In this document: piece after piece, positions 1-7,200 of the stretch
How positions within the stretch are numbered: the first letter of the stretch is position 1
How the letters are laid out: every line of letters begins with the position of its first letter
Assembly (NCBI GenBank): GCA_964342365.1
Contig: CAYFGW010000138.1
Span: 1-13,260, forward strand
Source: CAXRDE01 sp964342365
Lineage (GTDB): Bacteria; Cyanobacteriota; Sericytochromatia; UBA7694
Direction: 5' to 3'
Length of the DNA: 13,260 bases
Made by a program: the position numbers and the translations under genes
The notes under the pieces: model-generated
The model's input: the letters and a program-made list of their open reading frames with translations, nothing else
The model's database searches: none
What the model was told of the DNA's origin: nothing

Positions 1-96
1 AACGGTGCAGGACATTCCCGCCGAGAACTCAGTGCTGAGGCCATGCAGCACATGGTTTACGAAGCCACCAGCAGCATTATCGGGCTTTCCTTCTAA
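1..96 (+). CDS. C-terminal end of an unrecognised protein (partial)
   Basis: Frame 1 is open from the first base of the window and ends at TAA 94-96, giving a 31-residue tail that begins NGAGHSRRELSAEAM and ends SSIIGLSF. The start lies outside the window. I do not recognise the family from so short a piece. The composition (mixed charged and hydrophobic, helix-like) is compatible with a real C-terminus, and the next gene on the same strand starts 99 bases further on. A different frame that opens at base 5 and runs to 271 would overlap the response regulator start and has an unconvincing Cys/Ser/Pro-rich composition, so frame 1 is preferred. Confidence 0.45.
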   Translation, partial: NGAGHSRRELSAEAMQHMVYEATSSIIGLSF

Positions 97-160
97 CGCA
101 TGTGACGGAGTTGACATTTTTTATGTGCTCTGCTTCCTCGTTGTTTCAAAATTGAGGCTT

Positions 161-166
161 TATAAT
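161..166 (+). promoter_or_regulatory. -10 box of the response regulator promoter
   Basis: A perfect TATAAT lies 29 bases before the ATG at 196. No good -35 box lies 16-18 bases upstream; the best candidate, TTGTTT at 141-146, gives a spacer of only 14. The expected transcription start is near 173, inside the inverted repeat at 167-180. The lack of a -35 suggests that an activator may be needed, which is an inference. Confidence 0.5.
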
Positions 167-180
167 AAGAGAAATCTCTT
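167..180. promoter_or_regulatory. Inverted repeat at the response regulator start site, possible operator
   Basis: AAGAGA and TCTCTT form perfect 6-bp arms separated by AA, beginning immediately after the TATAAT. The site overlaps the expected transcription start, a common place for a repressor or autoregulatory operator. In RNA it could only form a very short stem with a 2-base loop, so a DNA-binding site is more likely than a hairpin. Confidence 0.35.
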
Positions 181-195
181 TATCAAGGTTGCATC

Positions 196-990
196 ATGTT
201 CAAATTCAGGCCCACCGCTATTCAGTATTTGCCAGATATTTTGCCAGAGCCTACCGCCGCAAAAGTGTTAATTGCTGACGATGAACCGGATATTCAGCTC
301 ATTACCCGCATGAGTTTACGACGCCTGCAGTGGCAGGGAAACCCCCTGGATATTCACAGGGTCAGCAGCGGGGCCGCCGCGGTAGAATTTATCAAAAAAA
401 ACCCGGATACGCACGTGGTGATTCTGGATATTATGATGGAGCATGACCGCGCGGGATTGGACAGTGCGTTGGCCATTCATGCATTAAACCCCCGCACGGA
501 AATTATTATTCAGACCGGCCAGGCCAGTATTTTATCGGAACACGAAGTGATCCTGAACTACCCCGTGTCCCATTACCTGCCGAAGGGCACCGAAAGCGCA
601 CAGCGCATTTGTAATATGGTACTTCTGTCTTTAAAAAATCACGCCCGTCACGGGGCCGTTTATCAGGCCAAACAGGCATGGGAAGCCTTCTATACCTACT
701 CCAACACCCTGTGTTTTCACCATGCACCCGAAGCCCTTTTGCACTGGCTGCATCATGATATTATTCAGGGGCCCTGTGCACTCGTAAGTGAAGCACTGGT
801 GAGCGAAGCACAGCTCACCGAAACATCAGCGCCCCGGTGGTGGGCCGCCGCCAGCCCCGCGTGGATTGAAAACCATTGTCAAACCGAAGGTAAGTCCCTC
901 CGTTTTTGCCGGTTCAAGTCGGACTCCGGCCTTTTTTATGAGGCGGATGCGGCCACCGGCAACATCCTTCACCATTTACTCAGCGCCTGA
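196..990 (+). CDS. Response regulator with N-terminal receiver domain and unknown C-terminal region
   Basis: The 264-residue cytoplasmic protein has a receiver (REC) domain at about residues 22-150. Visible REC residues are the acidic pair D28-D29, the phospho-acceptor D78 in VILDIMME, T107 in QTGQ and K130 in YLPKG. The LDIMMEHDRAGL and IIQTGQ segments and the spacing to the lysine resemble the REC domain that precedes DUF3369 in multidomain regulators. Residues 150-264 show no helix-turn-helix, GGDEF, EAL or HD motif that I recognise; they may be a shortened GAF/DUF3369-like region. A weak ribosome site AAGG (185-188) lies 7 bases before the ATG. Residues 196-205 are a tandem LVSEA duplication. 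The 3' end overlaps the convergent metB-like gene by 15 bases. It would receive phosphate from a histidine kinase not present here; its target is unknown. Confidence 0.85.
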   Translation: MFKFRPTAIQYLPDILPEPTAAKVLIADDEPDIQLITRMSLRRLQWQGNPLDIHRVSSGAAAVEFIKKNPDTHVVILDIMMEHDRAGLDSALAIHALNPRTEIIIQTGQASILSEHEVILNYPVSHYLPKGTESAQRICNMVLLSLKNHARHGAVYQAKQAWEAFYTYSNTLCFHHAPEALLHWLHHDIIQGPCALVSEALVSEAQLTETSAPRWWAAASPAWIENHCQTEGKSLRFCRFKSDSGLFYEADAATGNILHHLLSA

Positions 991-2136
991 GCCAGAAAGT
1001 GCCTGATCCAGATCCGCCAGTAAATCCTGCAGATCTTCAATACCCACGGACAGGCGAATCAGCCCATCAGATAGACCAATGGCTCGCCGCTGTTCGGCGG
1101 GAATGGCCCCGTGGGTCATGGTGGCGGGGTGGCCAATCAGGGATTCTACCCCGCCCAGGCTTTCTGCCAGCGAAAACAAACGGGTAGATTCCGCTACCCG
1201 TTTTCCCGCTTTTATTCCGCCCCGCACTTCAAAGGACATCATTCCTCCAAAGCCAGACATTTGCTCACAGGCCAGCCCGTGCTGTGGATGTTCAGGGAGC
1301 CCCGGATAGTTCACAGCAGTAATTTCAGAATGCGCTTTCAAAAAGCGGGCCACCGCAAGGGCGTTTTTTTGATGGGCCTCCATGCGAAGCGCCAGGGTTT
1401 TCAGGCCCCGCAGCGCCAGCCAGGTGTCAAAAGGACCCGGTACGCCGCCCATGCTATTTTGCAAAAAGGCCAGCTGCTGGTAAAGGTCTGCATCGTTGAC
1501 CAGTACGGCCCCGCCCACCACATCAGAATGTCCGCCAATATATTTGGTGGTGCTGTGCACCACAACATCTGCTCCCAGGGTAAGAGGCTGTTGAAAATAA
1601 GGGCTCAAAAAGGTATTGTCCACACACACATAAGCACCGTGAGCGTGTGCTTTTTTAGAAATGGCGCGAATATCGCACAGGCGCAGCAAAGGATTGGTGG
1701 GTGTTTCTAACCACACCATGCGGGTATTCTTTTGTAAATGGCTGGCCATTTGTGCCGGATCACGAGCATCTACGTAACTGAATTCAATGCCAAGACGGGC
1801 AAATACTTTTTCAAACACCCGGTAGGTGCCCCCGTAAAGATCGTTGCCTGCCAGCACGTGGTCTCCGGCCTTGAGCAACGAAATCACAGCAGTGGTCGCG
1901 GCCATTCCGGAAGCAAAAGCCAGACCGTGTTCTGCTTTTTCGAGGGAAGCCAGACAGGTTTCAAAGGCCGTACGCGTGGGATTGGCAGAACGAGAATACA
2001 TATACCCTTTGTGTTCTCCAATGGCTTCCTGGGTATAGGTAGAGGTCTGATAGATAGGCACAATGGTGGCTCCCGTGGCGGGATCAGCGGCCTGACCCAC
2101 ATGAATAGCGCGGGTGGCAAAACCATGTTCTGACAT
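976..2136 (-). CDS. metB: Cystathionine gamma-synthase / gamma-lyase family PLP enzyme
   Basis: The 386-residue protein is full length for the Cys/Met metabolism PLP family (fold type I). K198 in HSTTKYIGG is the expected Schiff-base lysine. D173 in VDNTF would hold the pyridine nitrogen, Y46 and R48 in YSRSANPTR would bind cofactor phosphate across the dimer, and Y101 in DLYGGTYR would stack on PLP. The C-terminal SLGGVESLIGHPATMTHG is typical of cystathionine gamma-synthases and lyases. The synthase makes cystathionine from an activated homoserine and cysteine for methionine synthesis; the lyase does reverse transsulfuration. The sequence does not separate the two cleanly, and the symbol is the more common assignment. 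A strong ribosome site, AAAGGAG, ends 5 bases before the ATG. The secreted-protein gene lies only 33 bases upstream, so read-through from it is likely, although the functions look unrelated. Confidence 0.9.
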   Translation of the reverse strand: MSEHGFATRAIHVGQAADPATGATIVPIYQTSTYTQEAIGEHKGYMYSRSANPTRTAFETCLASLEKAEHGLAFASGMAATTAVISLLKAGDHVLAGNDLYGGTYRVFEKVFARLGIEFSYVDARDPAQMASHLQKNTRMVWLETPTNPLLRLCDIRAISKKAHAHGAYVCVDNTFLSPYFQQPLTLGADVVVHSTTKYIGGHSDVVGGAVLVNDADLYQQLAFLQNSMGGVPGPFDTWLALRGLKTLALRMEAHQKNALAVARFLKAHSEITAVNYPGLPEHPQHGLACEQMSGFGGMMSFEVRGGIKAGKRVAESTRLFSLAESLGGVESLIGHPATMTHGAIPAEQRRAIGLSDGLIRLSVGIEDLQDLLADLDQALSGSGAE

Positions 2137-2169
2137 AAAAACTCCTTTATTCTACCGCTTGCGCGTCTG

Positions 2170-3150
2170 TTAAAAAGCGTCCAGCAGCGAAGATACTTCT
2201 GATAAAGGAGTATACAGGGTCATATGGTAAGGGTTTTGCATATTGCTTTTGGCAGGCCAGGCGTCCAGATTCACCACCTGTTGGAGGTTTGCCGGCGGAC
2301 CACTGCTTATGTGAGAGCGCAGACAAATATGGTATTGGCTGCTGTGGGTGCTTTTTGGAGTGTATTTTATTTTCTGGCCGAGACAACGATTCAGATCGGG
2401 AACTTTTTGATTAAAAAAGAGTGAGAGCTTGTTCACACCCCTTATGCTTGATCTTTCGTAATGTACGTTCACGTCAGGTTTTAACTGGCCCAATTCCCAG
2501 TCCAGCTCTGCACGACCGAGCTTGAAGTGATGGGGATACGTTATACGCTTTACCCGTTCTACCGGCAAAAAACTGTTCACAATATCTCTCGGCGTTGCCA
2601 CAGAACGTGACCCGAGATTAGAAGGACGCTTTAAATCCTTGAGCATTGTAAAAAAGTTTCTGGCGGGATGCCCGCGATACTGAAGATATTTAGAAGATAA
2701 CCCCTGTGCGTCAGGAAAGAAAACCTGAGCTTCTAAAAACCTTCGTCTGGGTTGACCCTGCCAGACAAAACGATAACAGGCCACCACATCACCCACCGGA
2801 TAATGTTTTTGCCAGCGCTTTCGATTGCGCTTACAACGCACTGGCTCAGGAGGCAGGGTGGAATGGTGAATCCGCACACTTTCTCGTATATACTCAGGGC
2901 GATCCCTCTGTTGATCATATTTGAGCTCCAGTTGAGAACTGTGGTTTCTAAAGTCATGAGACAGATGCAGTCCAGAAAGCGGGTGAGCTTCAGGGTGATA
3001 CGGCTTCTCCAAAAAAATCACGTTTTCTAACGGATAAAAAGCGTGCACGGCACGACGCTGAGGCGGAGTCAGGTCTTCCGCATTCGCGGATAAACCCTGA
3101 AAAACTACTCCGAATAATAAAAACAACACCAGTCTGAAATATCTCATCAT
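2170..3150 (-). CDS. Secreted protein of unknown function with four cysteines
   Basis: The 326-residue protein is not recognised. Residues 1-24 form a clear signal peptide: MMRYFR, a hydrophobic run of about 13 residues, then SANA before ED, fitting signal peptidase I cleavage. There is no lipobox cysteine and no second membrane segment. The mature part is basic and rich in Arg, His, Tyr and Pro, with four cysteines (C106, C125, C256, C276) that could form two disulfides outside the cytoplasm. No catalytic motif is evident. Translation may start at either of two adjacent ATGs (3150 or 3147). No Shine-Dalgarno sequence precedes them; a TATGCT lies 9 bases upstream, so a very short or leaderless transcript is possible, or coupling to the peptidase gene 51 bases upstream. 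The metB-like gene follows 33 bases downstream. A role with the upstream peptidase is only suggested by proximity. Confidence 0.75.
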   Translation of the reverse strand: MMRYFRLVLFLLFGVVFQGLSANAEDLTPPQRRAVHAFYPLENVIFLEKPYHPEAHPLSGLHLSHDFRNHSSQLELKYDQQRDRPEYIRESVRIHHSTLPPEPVRCKRNRKRWQKHYPVGDVVACYRFVWQGQPRRRFLEAQVFFPDAQGLSSKYLQYRGHPARNFFTMLKDLKRPSNLGSRSVATPRDIVNSFLPVERVKRITYPHHFKLGRAELDWELGQLKPDVNVHYERSSIRGVNKLSLFFNQKVPDLNRCLGQKIKYTPKSTHSSQYHICLRSHISSGPPANLQQVVNLDAWPAKSNMQNPYHMTLYTPLSEVSSLLDAF

Positions 3151-3201
3151 TTACAAAATAGCATACATAATTTCAAAATAAAAGCTGGGATAAATATAAA
3201 A

Positions 3202-4143
3202 CTAGTCTTCGAAAAAGGCCACCAATACCGGGTCAAAATGCCCCCGCTGGCTGCGACCAATTTCAGAAACATGCAGTCTGTCCCGGTAGATTTCTTCGAT
3301 CAAGGTATCCCAGGACACGTCCGTTTGTACAATATCGCCCCGGGCATTTTCGCCCCATACTTCCACGTAGGCCAGGCCCACACCGGCCTGGGTTTTATCT
3401 TCTTTTTGCCACTGAATTTGAAATTCTTCAATGGGCACTTTTTGAATATTGACCTGGGCGGGGTCCACAATGGTAACCGTATGCTGGGTCACACCAATAA
3501 TGAGCACCGCGTGGCGCATATTACCCATGCCGGGGAGTTGCACAGAGGCAATGGGAGTGGTGCCACGATTGAGAGCTCGCAGCAGACCTTCTAGTTGCTG
3601 TAAAAAGCTGTAGCCCCGCTGCACCCTTGATTTTAAGCCCGCCTGCTGGGCATAGGTAGAAATATCTTCCAGGGACAATCCCACATCGTTGATATGTTCT
3701 GCGCCCTCTGTGCGGAGCGATTCAATATGCTGATAGCCCGCCTTGACAGAATTGACGAGGCCATATTTGCGCATCAGCATGGCCAGACAGGTAGGCGCAC
3801 AGCCGTTGCGACGGGGCTGCACCATGGTATCGGGCATGGGACTTGCAATCATATACGTTTTGTCTTCGTCAAAACGTTCTTCGTCTTTTTTCTTTTTTTG
3901 CTGCTGCTTTTTCTTGCGGTCTTTTTTACCGTCTTTTTTGCCACCGCGTTTTTCGCGCACTTTTTCCCGGGCAAAATGTAAGATGGCCTGAATGGTTTCT
4001 TCAGGATCGCCTTCAGAACGATGTACTTCAGCGTAGGTCACTCCCGGTTTGGGAGCGTCCTGCTTATATTTTTTATTGACCTTGCCCGGTGCCTGAGCGG
4101 GCCTGACCTGCGGCGTATTCTGAACCCGATTGATATTGCCCAT
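3202..4143 (-). CDS. C39-like (papain-fold) cysteine peptidase with Lys-rich N-terminal region
   Basis: The 313-residue protein has a C39-like peptidase domain at about residues 96-265. Q109 would form the oxyanion hole and lies six residues before C115 in QPRRNGCAPTCLAML, the usual C39 spacing. H211 in MRHAVLIIGV and D227 in TIVDPAQ complete a catalytic triad. Residues 65-90 are a tract of Lys, Gln and acidic residues. No signal peptide or membrane segment is seen, so the stand-alone enzyme is probably cytoplasmic. C39 domains usually cut after double glycine in exporter-linked leader peptides, but no ABC transporter domain is attached here. The last 25 residues (GHFDPVLVAFFED) resemble the end of HD-GYP domains. 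The frame is open back to 4446, but that part lies antisense to the divergent gene; M at 4143 is preferred. No ribosome site precedes it and a TATAAT sits 6 bases upstream, suggesting a leaderless mRNA. The substrate is unknown. Confidence 0.75.
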   Translation of the reverse strand: MGNINRVQNTPQVRPAQAPGKVNKKYKQDAPKPGVTYAEVHRSEGDPEETIQAILHFAREKVREKRGGKKDGKKDRKKKQQQKKKKDEERFDEDKTYMIASPMPDTMVQPRRNGCAPTCLAMLMRKYGLVNSVKAGYQHIESLRTEGAEHINDVGLSLEDISTYAQQAGLKSRVQRGYSFLQQLEGLLRALNRGTTPIASVQLPGMGNMRHAVLIIGVTQHTVTIVDPAQVNIQKVPIEEFQIQWQKEDKTQAGVGLAYVEVWGENARGDIVQTDVSWDTLIEEIYRDRLHVSEIGRSQRGHFDPVLVAFFED

Positions 4144-4157
4144 GGGGTTATTATAAT
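4130..4157 (+). promoter_or_regulatory. Sigma-70-type promoter of the giant FliK-like gene
   Basis: TTGATA (4130-4135, five of six consensus bases) and TATAAT (4152-4157, perfect) are separated by 16 bases. The expected start is near 4164, giving a leader of about 64 bases before the ATG at 4228. The -35 box lies inside the first codons of the divergent peptidase gene, so the two transcription starts interlock. Confidence 0.65.
4150..4155 (-). promoter_or_regulatory. -10 box of the divergent peptidase gene
   Basis: The sequence ATTATAAT (4150-4157) contains a perfect TATAAT on each strand, offset by two bases. The minus-strand box is six bases before the ATG at 4143, so transcription would begin at or next to the first coding base. 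The minus-strand -35 region (GTTTTT, 17 bases upstream) is poor. Confidence 0.5.
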
Positions 4158-4227
4158 GCCCGAAGCACACCAAAAAACAGGGGGTCCTGTATTGAGTAAA
4201 CCTTTCAAAACGCGCTAGAATAGGAAC

Positions 4228-7200
4228 ATGAGTGAAGTCAACAACGTGAACCCCTTTGACCACCGCGTCAACGCCTCTGGAGATTCTAAACCCCAGCGCG
4301 AAGACACGGTCAAAGAAGAGCGTAAAGACTCCAGCAAACCCAAACAGCATTTTCCGTCCAAGGGCCAGGAGCGCCGAGACAGCGCGGTAACAGAAATGAT
4401 CCGGGCCATTCAGAAACAGCACAAGGCGGAAAACCTGCGCGAGCATCAGCGCAATGTGCAGGAACTGTACCGCCAGCGCAACTTACAAGCTTCTGAAGAA
4501 TACATGAAGCGTATGGAAGACAAGGTGGAAGATCAGGGTGAAGAGCTCGTGGATCACCGCCAACAAACCGAAGATGTACACGAAAGCTATAACCAGCGCA
4601 TCAAAGATATTTCCCGGGACCATATCCAGCGCATGCTCAAAAACAAACTGGACAAAAGTACCTTCAAGTCCGTAGAAAAAATCATTGACCCGGATGCGCC
4701 TGAGGAAGACGAAGATAAAAATCCGAAGCTCTTCAAGAAATCCACCCGCACCGACCAGAGCCGCCTGCGCCCGGAAGTGTCGCGCTTATTGTCTGACCGG
4801 GCTACTGAACAGAGTAAGGCCGCTGAAGGTAAAACGGCAGAAAAAATGGGAGCTGAATCCCTCAAAAACACGGGTACTGAGAAGAACGCCCCCGCCAAAC
4901 CCCCTTCTGAAGCCGCTGCCAGAGAGCCCAACTACAATCTGATTGAAAATGCCCTGAGTAAACTGAAAGGTCGCTTAGGAGGCGCTTTTCAAAACAACAC
5001 CACCCAGGCAGAGCAGGCCGGGCGGCAGCTGGCCAGCGATCAGCTCTATGCCCAGAAGCAGCCCGTCAGCCATGCTGAAGCGCCTATTCGGGCCAATATG
5101 GGGCAAATCCAAAAGGACATTCAGCGGGGGCAACAGCTCAAAGCGTCCGCAGACGGCACCCGCTATGTGCCGCTGGAAAATAAAGACATTGAGCAATTGC
5201 TCACCAGATACAAAATCCCCTATCACCACGCCACCGTCCAGATTATTAAACACACCTCTCAAAAGCTCCAGGACTCTTCTTATTACTTTATGCGAGCGGC
5301 CAGTATTCTAGCCCACACGGGTCTGGACGTGACGCCTGAACGGGCCGAACTGGTGAGCGAGGCGCTGCGCATGTACGAGAAATACGAGCGGCCGAGCATT
5401 ATGAACAAGCTGTTTCGCTATCTGGTGAACAGCAAATACCTGCAGCTGTACCAGACGCTAGATAAGCCGGGCAGTAAGACTGCGGCACAGGGTGCTGATT
5501 TAGGTCGTTCTCTCTTTGACGGCCAGTCCGGGAAGGCCCTGCGCGGTGAACGTAGCACCTTTGCTCCCCGGGCCGTTAACTCCGCCTCAACTCAGGGCCC
5601 TCAGGGACTGCAACTGCCTTTAGGCGCTACGGAAGAAGCACTCCGAAGTGCTGTTAAAGCACAGCTTCAGGATCTTGGGCTGCCCGCCAATCGCGTGATG
5701 ACCCGACAAATTGCCCAGAGCGCCAACGGCGATACCCTGAGAGCTCAGGCGCTGATTCTGCAACTGGCCAGCGGAGGGTCTCTGGCGGCCGCCAGCGTGG
5801 ATCCGGTGCATCAGAAACTGCTACAATTGCCTCCCGATCAGCAACAGGCAGGCCCCCTTGAATTGATGAAGCTGCTCAAAATTCCGCTGCCTGAAAAGTT
5901 ACAGCAGCTCACCAGTCCAGAGGCCCAGAAGCTGGCTCCTTTTTTAATTAAACTGGGTATTCCCACCACCCGATTGGACGCTTACCCTCAGGCCCGCGAA
6001 AGCCTGGTGCACTTACAACAGCTGGCCCAGCAAACGGGGAGCTTAGAGGCCCTGCAAAACCATCTGGGCAAAGCCTTACAGGCCCGGCCCGACTTCTTCT
6101 TAAAACAGCTCAGCCTGCACACAGAGCGTATTCAGACCCTGAGTCGGCAACTCACCGATCCCCGTTTTGCCACTCCCAAACAACAGCAAAGTCTCAGCCG
6201 GGCGCTGGTGCTGGCCATTGAAATGCCAGACACCCGCATGCGCGCCTGGGAACGGGTCAGACGCACCCTCGGAGAGCTCAGTAAAACCCCGCTACCACAG
6301 ACCGCAGCCCCGGAAAAACCCCTGACACAGCCAGAAAAAATTTTTCAAAACTACGGCCCGCCCCGCTTTGCGCTACTCCCCGAACTGCAGCAGCAAACCC
6401 GCGCCAGAGAAGCGGTACTCTTGCTGCACACTCAGGCGGAACGCCAGGGAACGCTCAACGTCCTCCAGCCGGCTCTCAAAGCTCTGTTGTCAAAAGGAGC
6501 TTCCGCGCTGGAACTGCTGGCGCAGAATTTGCAACAGTTGCAACAGAGCATTCATCAGGGAGAAAAAACCACTCAGCTGGTAAAAACCCTGTCTCAGCAG
6601 TTGAGCGCACCACTGACAAAACCCTCAGAAACTTTGCCTCAGGCACTGCTAGATGCCTACCCTGCCTTCCAAAAGCTGCCTGAAGCAGCCCGTGCGGCCC
6701 TGACATTGCTACACGCCCAGGCTGAGCACCTGCAACAGTTGAATACTTTTATTCCCCGCATGAATGAGTTACTCAATCAGCCGCAAACCGCGCAAAAACT
6801 CATGACTCAGCTGCCCTTTATTCAGCAGCAAACCCTCAGTCAGCCCCTTAATACTGAACAACTCAATACCTTTGTACAGGCACTTCGGGCAGGGACTGCA
6901 CAAATGGCACCGACCGCCACTGCTGCATCCAACGTTGCGCTCAATGCTACACCCAATACTGCGCCAAATGCTTCAGCAAATACTTCAGCAAACGCCTCAG
7001 TCCCTCTACCCACTACCTCACCCTTCTTAGAGGTGCTCAATCGTTTTTATCCGCAGCTGTCTGGTGAAGCCCGACTGGGTATGGTTCAACAATTGCAGCA
7101 GGCCAGTCCCGATAGTTTAAAAGGCTTTTTCCAGCTGCATCAACTGCTCGGACAAATGGACCCCATGAAAGTACAGAGTCTGGCCAATCTCTGGCAGCAG

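Noticed and set aside
111..116. TTGACA as a -35 box for the response regulator
   Set aside because: No -10-like hexamer lies 16-18 bases downstream, and the TATAAT at 161 is 44 bases away.
5..271. Plus-strand frame of 88 residues at the left edge
   Set aside because: It runs over the response regulator promoter and start, and its composition is not protein-like. The other frame ending at 96 fits better.
1111..1710. Plus-strand open frame of 199 residues opposite metB
   Set aside because: It is the complement of a strongly conserved PLP enzyme gene, with no ribosome site and no recognisable motif; a shadow frame.
4144..4446. Upstream extension of the C39-like peptidase frame to an ATG at 4446
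   Set aside because: The extra 101 residues lie antisense to the first codons of the giant gene and across its promoter, have an unlikely Phe/Val/Arg-rich composition, and the ATG at 4143 gives a sensible N-terminus.
4587..4931. Minus-strand open frame of 114 residues inside the giant gene
   Set aside because: Ser/Leu-rich mirror of a charged coding region; no start signal or motif.
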